Source of the DNA: Ceratodon purpureus
Taxonomy: Eukaryota > Streptophyta > Bryopsida > Pseudoditrichales > Ditrichaceae
Direction of reading: 5' to 3'
Assembly: GCA_014871385.1 (NCBI GenBank)
Contig: CM026429.1
Span: 17,030,751 to 17,094,750, forward strand
Length of the DNA stretch: 64,000 bases
Position 1 is the first letter of the stretch; the number at the start of each line of letters is the position of its first letter. Position numbers and translations under genes: made by a program. Shown here piece after piece: positions 12,613 through 24,427 of this stretch. A model generated the notes under the pieces. That model saw nothing but the letters and a program-made list of their open reading frames with translations. It made no database searches and was not told the origin of the DNA.

Positions 12613-13191
12613 ATGGCCATCAAGGTGGTGCACTCCGAGTTTCTGGTGGCTGGGACTCTGCTCTTGGCTACATGGATCATCTGCAGTGTGGCTGAAGCTA
12701 CAACGAGTCCAGCTGATCCCACATTTCACAGTTCGAGTGTGGCATCCGTTGAGTCTGTTGTTGGGGAGGGGAACAGCAGCAGCAGCAGCTTCTCGGTGGA
12801 GTTCGTGCTGCGCAACATGGCGCAGGAGAGTGTCACCTTCCAGCTGGGAAGTGAGTTATTAAGGTCTGGGAGGAGTGGGGTGGGTGGCGAGGAGGTGGAG
12901 GTGCAGACAGGGCAGTGGGGGGCCATGGGGCCGGTGGAGGTGAGTGTGGAGCATCCGCCGGTGGTGCAGGTATTTGTGATGGTGAAGGTCCAGACGAGGA
13001 GTGCTCCGGTGAAGAAGGTGCTGCACATCAACCTCGGGAACTACGCCTTTGACGATGGCGAGATGCTTGTGAAGGGGGCCAGGAGATCGGTGGTGGTGAC
13101 GGCGATGGAGAGCTGGAGATTGAAGTCTGGCAAGTATTTAGTCGTTCAAGTGGGGACTCAATGGAAGATGGCTCTCTCCTTCAAGCTCTAG
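12613..13191 (+). CDS. Small putative secreted protein, unknown family
   Basis: Single-exon frame of 192 aa starting in a good context (ACCATGGCC). Residues about 8-28 form a hydrophobic segment ('FLVAGTLLLATWIICSVAEA') that looks like a signal peptide or signal anchor. A Ser-rich patch ('NSSSSSF') comes next, then about 130 residues rich in alternating Val/hydrophobic positions, suggesting a beta-sheet domain ('GPVEVSVEHPPVVQVFVMVKVQ', 'KKVLHINLGNYAF'). There are few cysteines. I recognise no family. The diverged inverted copy upstream keeps the same blocks, which supports this as a real gene rather than a chance frame. Confidence 0.65.
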   Translation: MAIKVVHSEFLVAGTLLLATWIICSVAEATTSPADPTFHSSSVASVESVVGEGNSSSSSFSVEFVLRNMAQESVTFQLGSELLRSGRSGVGGEEVEVQTGQWGAMGPVEVSVEHPPVVQVFVMVKVQTRSAPVKKVLHINLGNYAFDDGEMLVKGARRSVVVTAMESWRLKSGKYLVVQVGTQWKMALSFKL

Positions 13192-14540
13192 GGCCGACAT
13201 GGCCACCATTTAGGTTTAGCCACAGAATCATGTCAAGGTATGTCTGCTTTTCACTCGCTGCTGCTGAATCTGCAATTAATTTCTGATTTTGTTATCCAGG
13301 ACGACTAGCTAGTTTGAATTTAAACTTTTAGAAATCCAATGTTTTGATTAATACGTATGAGGAATTTTACTACTCGCCATTGTAAATAACAATCTTGACC
13401 ATATGTCCGTAGATTCATGATTGGCTTGTACGAACAGAGCAGGAGCATGCTGATGAGGAGCGGCAATCGGGTACTGTTCTGCATAGCTTCGGCAATATTC
13501 TATGGAGTGTTTCTATACACTCTGGGGTCTGGGATGCTGCGGCAATCGGGTCATGTACTCTGCATTGCGAAAGCTGAATTTTGTCTGACAGCAGTAGATA
13601 CCCAAAGAAATGCCGGTCCTGTCCGGATTTCAAGTCCCAGTGGACAAGCGACTGAGCTTAGAGTTGGTACAAGATTTTAATGTATATATACTTTTCTTTA
13701 GATCTCATATTTCGTTTGGTACGTCTGTCTATATGATAAGGTAGTGCACATAACAGGCTGATATTATTCCTTCTTTCACATTACGTGTAAGTATCTTGTG
13801 CTTAACTTCCCTCGGACTAAGTCTTCTCCTGTGTTTCCGCTTCTTTGAGGGGGGCCGCCACTACCACCAATAAGTTATATATCTTCTTCCTCTTCTTATC
13901 AGAAGAGAACCTACACTACATGAGAAAGGACCAAAAGAGAGGGTACGACACACAGATTGGCAAATGAAAAACATCCGAATCCATTCGATCGTCCAAGGAT
14001 GTCGTAGGACACGATGTGTTCACTATTCTGGGCGCTTTGGAGCTGCATCCCCATCATTTACACTTCTGGACAACATCTGGACAACTTCTTGGCTACAGAT
14101 ACACTTCTACAACTCTCTGACATCACGGTGCAGACGTGTGACAGACGTGCTTAATAGAATTTTAACGTTTGTAATACTCTGATTAAACTTATCACAACAT
14201 CAAGCTTCTTGTTTCGTGGATGAAACGAGCTTGGACATCCTCAAGATGCCCAGGGGACCGTAGCTGAATCCCGACAAGGGAAAATATGCCATCTCAGGAA
14301 TGCGAATGTTAGAAGTTAAATGATGGAATGAACTCGTCGACTGTTATCGTGCTTAGAAATTCTCGAACAAACTTCAATTCTCTCAACGTCAAACACCGGT
14401 ATTGCTGAGCCCTGGGAGGATCTTTAGCATCAGTCCGTTATTGAGAAAGGAACTCAGGATATATGTTAATCTGCTTGTTATTGTTTTGTGATTACTATAC
14501 AAGTATTCAAAGCTGTAAGGCATGTATTCCTCAGCGAAGA
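13192..14540. other. Intergenic DNA
   Basis: Holds the likely 3' UTR of the small secreted-protein gene and, at its far end, the 3' UTR of importin alpha-9 on the other strand. The plus-strand frame at 13417-13680 has no recognisable content and I do not call it. Confidence 0.5.
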
Positions 14541-17500
14541 TTAAGCAGCTAATCCACCCCTTCGCCAAGGTGGGTACTCTGAGTCATCTTGGGTACTCAT
14601 TGCACCAGATCCAAACTCCTCTTCTAAGCCGTAGTCTTCACCAAAGTATTTATCAACCAAAGTATTGGACATAATTCGAAGCTCTTCGTTGTCATGAAAT
14701 TGAAGCTCTTCCATCGCTGCTATACCGTCCTCTTTCTCAACAAGCTTTGGCCCTTTCCCGTCTGGCAGCGCTCGCATAACCTGGAAAAAAGATCCACATA
14801 GGCCGAGACTCTTTAATAAGACAACATATTGCATGGGATGATGGTGATAGAACCCTGGGAATAGCTTTGTAATTTCTATTTGCTAAATCTAGTTCAACGA
14901 AGTTTTTGTTATATTTTCAAACAATTTACTACGTAAGAAATAGAATCAGAAAGTTTGTACAGTTTTCTTACCAGCTCTAGAAACTGCAGCCCCAACCTAG
15001 CAGCTTCTAAATCAGGGGACTTAACTAGAGCTATGAAGCCCATAAGGCACCCTCGGTCAACCAGAACTGTTAAATGCTCCAAGATGGGTTTTCCTTCTCC
15101 TCCTTGATCACGTGGTGTCACACACAAGTTCCCAAGGGCATAAGCTGCCTCTTTCCTTACATCGAATGCTGAAGTTGCAAGCAGATGTACAAGTGGAGGA
15201 ACCGCCCCTTCGTTAAACACTGCTCGTTTGTGTAATATCGAACCTGCCGCTAAGTTTGAAACCACCCACGCGGCTTCCTGCAGCAGATCCAAATGAGAAA
15301 CCGAATTAGACGAGAACCAAAACCGCCGCCAGAATAGCGGTGACACAAGGTTACACATTATGCTGGTCCCTGTCTATCCCGGCTTATAGCCTTCACAAGC
15401 ACAACAGTCAAAAGGGGAGGGTTTCGGCTAAAAAGGATGTCTCGCAAAAGATAATGGAAAAATAAACTTGAGATCGGAAATTATCTCAAGAGTCCGTGAA
15501 AGTACCTTTTGCAGAGTGCGGTACTCACTCTCCAAGACTCTTGCAAGGGCACCAATAACCCCACCTGTTCAAGAGAGGGGTTTCGTTGGTTTGAATCAAT
15601 TTAAACAAGCTTCACTTAATGCAACCCAGAACATCAAATTTACTACCAAGATTTGACGATAATGTTTAAAATTGCTAAAGCCAGTAACAGGGAGTTGTAA
15701 GTTATGAAGTGCTAGAATATTCTCCTCAACGGCTTACCTGGAAGAGACTGGCCCGCAGTCAACACAGCATCACACTTGGAATTGTCGCTGGCCACAATGT
15801 TACCAATGCTTCGTAGGACCTTTGCACGTTTATCCCAAAGATTCATGTCAAGAAAAGGTCACGAAGCTCAACGTATACAAAAGCATGGCACATCAAGGGC
15901 CTACACATACAAGATCATGACAGATTAAGGGCCTACAAAAACAAGATCAGATCGGGAATGATACCGGTGTCAGTAAAGCGAGGTGGCGAGAGAGGGCTAG
16001 GCGGGTCACAAGGGGTAGGAGAAGGCCGGCATGGATTAGCTGGCCGGAATGTACATCTGACATGGACGTCACGTAGACAAGAACCCATGCAACTTCCACA
16101 ACCAATTCGTCATCCCTATAAGACATCAAGTAACATCAGCTGAATTAACGATGACATAAAAGATGAAACCAGTGCTTGATACGCCAGAGTGAGTGAGTGA
16201 TTCGCCAACTTAAATGGTCAATAGAGACTCAAGTCAATAGGCAACCATTATAAGTCGAACACGTATATACGTAGCGACTCCCATGAAGTGTAATACGACA
16301 AAAGAATAAAAGAATAAAAAGAAAAAGACACAAGTTGGAAGTAACTGTGAAATCCGAACGTTTGGAATGAGTTTGCGGCTCTACGCTGTAGTGATTATGT
16401 GTTTCTGGACATCACAGCGATGAACACTGGAAAGAGACAGACTCGTCACGGATAAACGAAAATCTTGAACATGATGTTTTGCTAGCCTTAGAAATTTCGA
16501 AGGAACATACCCAGTTGATACAAGCCGAACAAGAGTGTCAACAATGCCATCCATTTTCATGAGCTCTACCGCTGCTCTGGGATTGGGTCCCTACAAGAAG
16601 GCCACGAACAGAAAGTCAAAATGTATTCAAAATTGATGAATACGTGGAAGAACTATCGCTATGCACTAAACCAGCATATTTCAATTTAGAGGCAGAAAAG
16701 AGTTGGAACATTAAAAATAGTCCACCGACAGCTTCGGGAAACTACAGTACCTTAATGAGATTGGATAAAGCCCAGGCAGCTGTGCGGGCCAGAGTAATGA
16801 TAGGAGAGACAAGGTTACGGGCTAGGGCTGGAAGAGCTCCTTGCCGAAGCAACCATTCACGTAGGTCTTCCGCTTCTCCAGCCACATTGCCGATTGCCCA
16901 AGCACATTGTTCTACTACTTGAGCTGGATTCTTCTCTGTATTCACAAATCTCAAAAAGAACATGCCTCAGAATTTCCTGCCTTGAAACTTCCGCTTTTGA
17001 ACAAGTACTTCCTAAGCTCATCAATTCCAAACCCAGAATCTTCATCAAATTGACTTTCCGTGTGGCATGCAAAATCTGCTGTTCAAGAAAGGAAATGAGC
17101 AGCTTGCTGAAGAGTTCTATCATGGAACCTGTTTACAACTGAATAACAATAAGCTAACAATTACATGCTTCCAGTTCAATGGCCAATCTAGACTTCTCAG
17201 AATACACATGCTTCCAGTATGCACTGCCAGTATATCATAGAGATAACCCTAACCTCCAAGATGAAGAATAAGAAGAGGCAAAGCTGGCTCCACAGCACGT
17301 GTCTGTTCCGGATCTCCAGAAGCAATGTTTGTCAAGCACCATGCAGCCTCAAACAGCTGCCAAACAAGACAAATTCACCAACTATGTGAACATCTTAAAC
17401 TCAACCTGCGATCTCTAGTCATTATTGAAAGCACCACTTCCACTAAACAGGAAACGCAAAAGCAGGCTCTCGGTAATTCAATCCAGGACCCAAGCTATGA

Positions 17501-18450
17501 TGACAACAATATTGTAGCACTAAAATCGAAGCTCTACCTGATCCTCAGAAGCACCGAAAGCCAGACAATCGACAAGAAGCGGCACTACACCAGCTTGCAC
17601 AGCAGCATGAACTGGTGGATACGCGGAGCTCGATAACAATCGCCTAAGGGACTGCAAAGCCTCTACTTTCTTCGCAGTCGTCCCTTTCCCTCTTCACATT
17701 GCCACAAGAACGTATGTCACTCACATTCAACCAGGGAACAAACACTCCACAAATGCTTAAAAGTAAGACAACAAAACCAGCAACTACTTAGTAGTGACAC
17801 AACACATATGCAACATCAAATTCAATTCTGGAAAGACCCCCCAGTCAAGCTCATTCGTTGCCTGAAGATACAACAGTACTCAGTAACTACACAAAAAATT
17901 CAGCCCTAAAAAAATTGAACAAATGGGTCAAACAAAAAATCGAGTTGAAAAACGAGGGCGTACAAGTTCTTGAGGTTGTGCACAGCCGCGACAGTGTTGT
18001 CCTCGAGAACCTTATAAGCGGCCTCGTCATCGATCCCAGCAGTAACAAGCTGCATGGCGTCCCCATCCCCATGGTCCTCAGGATCAGCTCTCCTCAACCG
18101 CTTCGCTCGAACCACAGACTCCCGCCGATCCTTCCCCACAGTTATCGCCGCTTGCCGTCTCCTCTGCCCAGCGCCTTTCCCCACTGCAACAACAACAACA
18201 GCATCAACCACGAAGCTCCACTGGAGAACACAGCGCAGTGCGGCGAATTCCACAAAGTTCCAGAAAATTCGCACATTCCGGAAAATGATTCCGCACTACT
18301 CGATTGGAAAAGAATCCATGACAGACAGACAGACAGAGAGGCATACATACAGACAGACAGGCATACATAGGATACATACATACCTGAGGATTTGAAGGGA
18401 TCCCGGCGCGGATTGGGCCCGGCCGATTCCACAGCGCCAAAGTTGATCAT
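14541..18450 (-). CDS. IMPA9: Importin subunit alpha-9 (nuclear import receptor, ARM repeats)
   Basis: Eleven exons on the minus strand: 18384-18450, 17964-18183, 17538-17691, 17254-17356, 16751-16935, 16511-16590, 15965-16115, 15738-15819, 15506-15564, 14972-15277, 14541-14780 (548 aa; phases all fit). The product carries cargo with a basic nuclear localisation signal and hands it to importin beta. The N-terminus has the basic importin-beta-binding region ('GQRRRQAAITVGKDRRE'). Armadillo repeats follow, with typical motifs such as 'AAWCLTNIASG', 'CAWAIGNVAGE', 'AAWALSNLIK' and 'EAAWVVSNLAAG'. The tail 'LVDKYFGEDYG' and the 'CAWAIGNVAGEAEDLR' block match the divergent plant alpha-9 group rather than the canonical alphas. 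The boundary 17964/17691 is the least certain (donor GTACGC is weak). Arabidopsis IMPA-9 is a little over 500 aa, so the length fits. Confidence 0.93.
18321..18371 (+). repeat. (ACAG)n / CATACATA simple repeats in importin alpha-9 intron 1
   Basis: Runs of ACAGACAG are interleaved with GCATACATA units, within the first intron of the minus-strand gene. Seen directly. Confidence 0.8.
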
Positions 18451-18558
18451 GTTCAAGTGTGGAGAGAAAGAGAGAGAAAGAGAGATGCAACGCAGAACGC
18501 AGAACGCAGAACGCAGAACGCAGTTGAGGTGGTCCACAGGAATCACATGATGGCTCCC

Positions 18559-18590
18559 ACCCAACCCAACCCAACCCAACCCAACCCAAT
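18559..18590 (+). repeat. (CCCAA)n repeat
   Basis: Six tandem CCCAA units just upstream of the importin alpha-9 start codon, on the antisense strand. A diverged TTGGG-rich patch recurs at about 18701-18731. Confidence 0.85.
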
Positions 18591-18790
18591 GATGGCCCTA
18601 ATTCTATGAGTGCCCAGTGCGCCAGTGCGTGACCGATCTCGGCAGCCCCAGCCCCCGCCCCCGCACCTCCAACTCCGCAACTTCCTTCCTTCCTCCCTTG
18701 GCTTGGGTTGGCTTGGCTTGGGTTGGGTTGGGTGAGTCGAGAGAGGGTGAACCCAAAACCCTGGCCACCCTGAGTGATCACTGACTGACC

Positions 18791-18822
18791 CCCTTCCCTT
18801 CCCTTCCCTTCCCTTCCCTTCC
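18791..18822 (+). repeat. (CTTCC)n repeat
   Basis: Six tandem CTTCC units in the importin alpha-9 upstream region. Seen directly. Confidence 0.85.
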
Positions 18823-18855
18823 GCCCCCACCAAGTTCCAACCAACTATACATCCA

Positions 18856-18890
18856 AGCAGGCAGGCAGGCAAGCAAGCAAGCAAGCAAGC
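18856..18890 (+). repeat. (GCAG)n(GCAA)n repeat
   Basis: Three GCAG units pass into five or so GCAA units. Seen directly, in the same low-complexity cluster upstream of importin alpha-9. Confidence 0.85.
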
Positions 18891-19789
18891 GGAAACCCAC
18901 AAGCTACAAGTTACACGTTACAACCCAACCAACGGGGAGCCCAGTCAGCATCAGCTCCACACACTAAGTTAGACACCAGATCCAGACACCAGACACCAGA
19001 CACCAAAAGCAGTCACCCCTGGAACCAACTCACTCCGTTACTACGCTAACTTACTCAGTTAAGTTACTTGCTGTGGTTTGGGATTTCAACTTAACTTACT
19101 TGCACTGTGGATTTGCGTCACAACACACACACCTAACTTACAATAAGGAAACCCAAAACTTACTTCTGTCACAATGCACTTGGCTGTGAGTAATGAGCAG
19201 AATACCATGACGAATTGATTTTTTTGTCCTTCGCGGAGTTGTCCAGTTGCAACAAGAGTTTTCATAAAAGTGGAACATGTGGTGGTCTTGTTTCTGGAGT
19301 CTTTGTGACCTTGTCCGAGGCATGTGAAATGGACGAATTATATCTAGAATTTCCATGAAGCAATGCATCAAAGAAGCTATTTTAGGCTGGAGTTATAAAG
19401 AGAACTTTGGATTTCCAAACATGAGGCAACTCTACACACTACAAGTGAGCAATGTCAATCCATACATTTTTCTATTAATTTTTGTCAATTTATGCACTAT
19501 TTGGTCATTTTTTGCCAATTCGGACATTTTTTTGACAGCTTATGTCATTTTGGATATTTTTGTCAATTACAATACATCAATTTAGAGATACTCACATGTC
19601 CACTTCTCACTCAAAAATTTATAAGACCTGCATACTATCTTAGGATCAAGTGAGATTAGCCAAAAAAAGCGTAATATTATCATGTATAACAATACCAATT
19701 TTTTCCACTAAAAACTTCCTTCTACAATACAGAGAGTCCGATCCAATCTAAATAACATGATCTTCTGACAATTATGCATGATAAGATGG

Positions 19790-21360
19790 ACCAGTCAAGG
19801 ACAACCAGGCTAGCCTTATCTCACAAGGTGAAACACTTAGATGGCCTCATGAAGCTGCCGCTTGGCGTAACAAGCTGAATGCTTGCCTAGTGTCATCTAG
19901 ACTAATGTTATGTATATTATGGTCTTGATATTTATTCTCACAATGCTAATCATACACTTGGTTCCTTTCCAAAGTTGCTCCGCAATCTTGAAGCTCCACC
20001 TAAATCAACCTATCAAAAACTCTTTCCAAAGCATGCTTCTCATCTTCTATATGTTGCATTGTTACGGGATGTTGAGATGCCTCAATTCTCTAGGCCCACC
20101 TCTAGAGATCTCTGTTCCTCCCAAGCCTTTGCCCTCTATTCTAAATGTGCAAATGGATAATGTTGTTAGTCATAACAAGAACATATTTGTTTTTCCATTA
20201 TGGTCTCTTTTAGTAGCATAACGTGTATTCCGCAAGGTGTACGTTAACTTCATGCTTGTTGGTTATACACATGGCGACATTAATGCCTTGTTTGGTTGTT
20301 GAAGCTGCATGGCTTTGTGGAGGGAGGACTTTTCTATAGTTTCCCTTCTTATGAAATCCTTCATGAAGAATGAGATGGTTCAAAACATACCGCACCTCAT
20401 TGAAGAGGTTCCTGATTTCAAAAAATTCATCGGGAATTGGATGTTGGATGGTGACAAAACTTTAATGGATCACACAAAAACTCATTAGTTCAAGTTTTAT
20501 ATCAATTCTAGTGGATGCCTTGTAATGAAGTACAAGATATTTTGCCACAACAAGGATTGGCTGCCTAAAAGGGATGGATGTACCATTAAGTTGTAGAAGG
20601 AGGATTCTCAAGGTAGATCATTATGACTCCGTGGTGTTCCCAATACTATGGCGCCTTGCGAGATGTCCCACCTATCCGAAGTGGTTAAGGGGTTGTCGAG
20701 CTTTATTGATCACTGGGATAAATTATCAACTGATTCAATCGAGTCCAAAAGAGTCTATGAGCCCATCTCGAACTAGTACTGGAACGATGTTAAAAATGTT
20801 TTAGCCATTCCAATGGATGCTCCTTTGTCTTTGGAGCATGGCTTTTGGCCATCTGTTTAGTTTACCTATTTCCTTGAGGATGAGTTCATAGAGGATGGAA
20901 CTGTCCACAAAAAGTATGGAAAAAATGATCATTTTGTTAGGCACAAACGTGATTGTCTAGGGCCTTCGTTTTGAGTTGCTCGTGACCTTTTTGAAGAGTA
21001 CTTTCTTGCATTACTGCGTTGCGACCAAGACAAACATCCTTTTTGGCTTGCACAGGCCCTAATTGATTTAAACTCAAATCCAGAACTGCCAAACACAGTC
21101 CATATTGAGTTCTTCTGCCCAATTTTGCTAAATAGTAATGTTTTGAAGTATTACAAAGACTTGGATGTGGATGAGAAATTGTGTTGGACAGTGGAGGAGG
21201 ATGTGCCCTCTCATGGAAAAGTATTGATGCAGTTTTAACTGCTTGGAAATCCAAAGCAAAGCCAAATGTCGTAGATTGAGGACAAAGAATGGATCCTACT
21301 ATGAAGATCCAACAAAAACAAATCGACATCATTAAGTCTATCTCCTTGGAGGCATTTGTT
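19790..21360 (+). pseudogene. Dead DUF7869-type transposon-derived gene
   Basis: Reading the plus strand across frames gives a long protein-like relic broken by many stops and shifts. At 20145-20290 it reads 'LNVQMDNVVSHNKNIFVF', then after an in-frame stop 'VYVNFMLVGYTHGDINALF'. This matches the 'DN...NKN...VNF.LVGHTHEDID..F' signature of DUF7869, a transposon-associated domain. Downstream blocks continue in the same sense ('IPHLIEEVPDFKKFIGNW', 'KYKIFCHNKDWLPK', 'FWLAQALIDLNSNPELPN'). The upstream part ('LRNLEAPPKSTYQKLFPKH') probably belongs to it too. No intact frame over 110 codons remains. I found no terminal repeats, so the element ends are unknown. Confidence 0.55.
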
Positions 21361-22088
21361 TCCTTGAAATTAAAATAGAGGTATAGTGCTCATGTTGTTT
21401 TTGTAGGGGATTGATCAGCTAGGCATGTTGTATTCTTGGTATGTAGTAGGTAATTTGGACGTCAATTGTACGAGTTTCAACCACTAGCAGATTCTAATTA
21501 AACTTTGTGTTAGTCAAGGTCAGCAAATTAGATTCGTGCAACCTAAATTTTTTTTCATTCATATATCTAATAAAAGATGGTAGAGCTTATTCATTCATTC
21601 AATTTTTCCCTGTACGTTCTTTATCTTGATTCAAGGTAAATATTGTATGTCATGCATGTGTATTTTGTTGAAAAAAAATAGAATTGTCTTAAAAAAAGGT
21701 GCCCTCTAAGGCTTGCGTAACTGGGAGCAATAAAATTGTAAGTTAAGTGTTGTTATATGAAATTGTAAGTTAAGTGTTGTTATATGTATACTACCTGGTC
21801 ATCTTATACATTCTCTTTTCATGATTACCTCGTGATTTAATGGAAATTGTCTTCTAAAACATGTCTCTTGGATGTATAGGATTCGCATGCCCGCGTTACC
21901 TCGATCCTACAAGATGCATTATTTTGGAAGATGATGAGTCTTCCAAAATAACGTATATGGTGTTATTAGACATTTGGACGCCTATGCGTCTCTCCATTTA
22001 GAAGGTGAACATCCATGTGTCTCATTTGAACAATTTTGAAACTCCATATAAGGCAAAGAAACACTACAATTTATATTATATATATATA

Positions 22089-22149
<61 letters not shown>

Positions 22150-22237
22150 ATTTGTCAACTTCTATACAGAAGTTATGTCTTGAAACTATCTAAATCCTCT
22201 CTAGAACCACCTATTCACTAGTTTTGTACTATAGAAG
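21361..22237. other. AT-rich spacer with a long (TA)n tract
   Basis: No gene seen. Contains a near-exact direct repeat 'GAAATTGTAAGTTAAGTGTTGTTATATG' pair (about 21736-21787) and the TA microsatellite that precedes the Tc1 relic. Confidence 0.5.
22075..22147. repeat. (TA)n microsatellite
   Basis: About 70 bases of almost pure TA, interrupted once by AAAA at about 22088. Tc1/mariner elements insert at TA, and a transposase relic starts 90 bases downstream, so the tract may be the old target. Confidence 0.9.
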
Positions 22238-23225
22238 ATGTTGAGAGCATTGACAATTGAACAAAAAGATAACATCATTTTCATGTTGAAAAGAGGGTGT
22301 GGATTTAGAGAAATTTGTAGATCTTTGTATGTGAGTTTAGGTAGTGTTAATAAAATTCAATATGCACATGTTCTTGATGCAAAGCTTTGCCATAATGGTA
22401 AATCACGTGTAATGACTAGGGCTATGGAAATTCTTTATATATTAGAAGTCACTAGAGGAAAAATAGGTACTGCAATAGATGCATGTAGACAATTGAGAAA
22501 AGACTTTCGAGTACAAGTGAGTGCAAATACATTAAGGCATGCTCTTTGTAGACATGGTTCGAGGGCAATAGTGAAGGGAAAAAAAAGCTTTGTTTTTCTA
22601 AAAACAATATCAAGAACCGTTTAGAATTTGCTATAGCATACCGTACATTGGACTATAAATGGTTGGAGGCATATAATCTTCTTAGATGTGTCTAAGATCA
22701 ACCACTTTTGTTGAGATGGAATGTCTTGGTGTTGGATACCTAACTTAGAACAACTTTCATCTTGAATTGTTTTTCAAACAATGAAACATGGTGGTGGAGG
22801 AATTATGATTTGCGGAAGTATGTCTATCAATGGACCGGGAGTAGTATGCAAAGTTGAAGGTCGCATATACCAACATCAATACTCAGCAAAATTTGTTCCA
22901 AACAATCTACAAATTACATTTGAACCCTTCTTCTATTTTTTTTTTTTCAACATGACAATGCTCTTGTGCAAAACGGCAAAGATGATTATGGAGTGGTTTT
23001 CTCAAGTGTTACTCTCTTGCCATGGCTGTCTCAATCGCTTGACTTGAACCCTATTGAAAATCTATGGGCTATCCTCAAGCAGACATTGAATCAATATGAT
23101 CATTCACAAAGCAATATAGTTGAATTATGGGATAGGATAATAGAGATTAAGTTCTATTCTATCACTTCAGGTGACTGTGGAGGCTTGTAAAAAGCATACC
23201 ATGCAGAATTGCTTCTCTTATAAAA
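22238..23225 (+). pseudogene. Degraded Tc1/mariner (DD34E-like) transposase
   Basis: The frame at 22238-22624 starts with a helix-turn-helix DNA-binding region ('LTIEQKDNIIFMLKRGCGFREICRSL'). The rest is broken by stops and shifts but stays recognisable. It reads 'WTINGWRHIIFLDVSKIN..DGMSWCW' (first catalytic Asp block), 'KHGGGGIMICGSMS', 'FQHDNALVQNGKDD' (second Asp), and 'LPWLSQSLDLNPIENLW' (Glu). Spacing from the second Asp to the Glu is about 33-34 residues, as in Tc1-type enzymes. Stops near 22693 and 22743 and a shift near 22930 make it non-functional. No convincing terminal inverted repeats; 'TTTGTCAACTTCTA' at 22151 and the reverse of 23361-23375 are only weakly alike. Confidence 0.85.
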
Positions 23226-24427
23226 GCAAAAGGAAAGTAGCAAAATATTGAGTAATTTGCTTCTTACAGTTACAAAAGTGTTCAAATGACTAGCAGATTT
23301 GGAGTTTTTAAAATAACTTGTAAGTTTACATATTTATGATTTTTTCATAATTAAATGATTGGAAAGTTTACAAAATTTTGAACATTTTTGGCTAGTGATG
23401 GATGGGCAGTGCATCGTTTGTTTAATCCTATAGGAATGAAGAACATGCTCATCTTTCTACTGTCGTGATACGCTTAGCATGGCCGTTACCACGTTAGCGA
23501 CATGCTTAGATTAAACCGAGGGTACGGGTATATAAAGCAGAGACACACTTTACACCATTTGTAACTCTCACATGAGGGCTCTCCACCTCTCTATGAGCTC
23601 TCTGTAAATTAAATCACAGGAGCAGTTACACAGGAACACCCAGGTAACCTCGGCATTGAGTGCCAATAGGCGCCTGAACTTCCGGTTTAATCATTGTTCA
23701 AATTAGGCGCAGTCTTCAGCGTATAAATTTGTAAGCTGTTTTGATCCTGAAAACTGAGAAATGAAGACAAAATCCATCACATATGTAAACACTCTTCTTC
23801 TTTCTTCGTTCATTAGCAAGCGTTCTCCAAAAAACCAGGCATTTAATTATACATGGAGAACATCGATCATCACATATTTTTTAGAAGCTTTCATGTATCT
23901 GGATGCGATTCCCAGTTGAGCCAGAATTCGACAGATAGTCCTCTTAAGACTTCACCGTCACACACAATTCCATCATATAATAATCAGGTGGAACATGAAG
24001 ATTGCCAAAATACTGTAATACCCAACTGGTAACACGTTACTAGAAAAACCTTGAATATACAGTGATTACATCAGCATCACTCGTCACTGATCAGCCGCCA
24101 AGATAATCCGGAGTTTGGTACTAATCATGCCTGCACGAGGAAATTAATCCAACCGTTGCTCCTTTCAGAGCAACAGCTAAGCCTAAAAACTCTTTCATCA
24201 CAGGTCCATTATCCAATTTCTGTTTCAAATAAATGCTATAAATTATGACAATCGCCAATGTTGACCGTCACTCTCATGCATGGTAATAGAAATAGTAATT
24301 CCAGGCCGTCGGGTTTCCAACGCCTATTTCCTGACTAAAGTTTCATGTAACTCCAACAATGTTATATTCTACTCCCAGTAATGTCCACATTCGAATAGGA
24401 CATATTTACAAGAATATGCACAAATTA
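23226..24427. other. Spacer with a possible solo-LTR fragment
   Basis: No gene. About 23440-23720 is GC-richer and contains a TATATAAAG box (23529) followed by a pyrimidine-rich CTCTCCACCTCTCTATGAG stretch, a layout like the R-U5 part of a plant LTR. No partner LTR, primer-binding site or coding remains were seen. The end near 24.4 kb is the 3' UTR of the next minus-strand gene. Confidence 0.35.

Larger units (their letters stand above)
18451..19789. other. Upstream region of importin alpha-9 with clustered simple repeats
   Basis: No gene seen. The first 450 bases contain five kinds of short tandem repeat (CGCAGAA, CCCAA, CTTCC, GCAG/GCAA, CACCAGA), probably in the 5' UTR and promoter. From 19.1 kb the DNA turns AT-rich; 19475-19570 has a loose 'ATTTTTGTCAATT' repetition. 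Confidence 0.5.
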
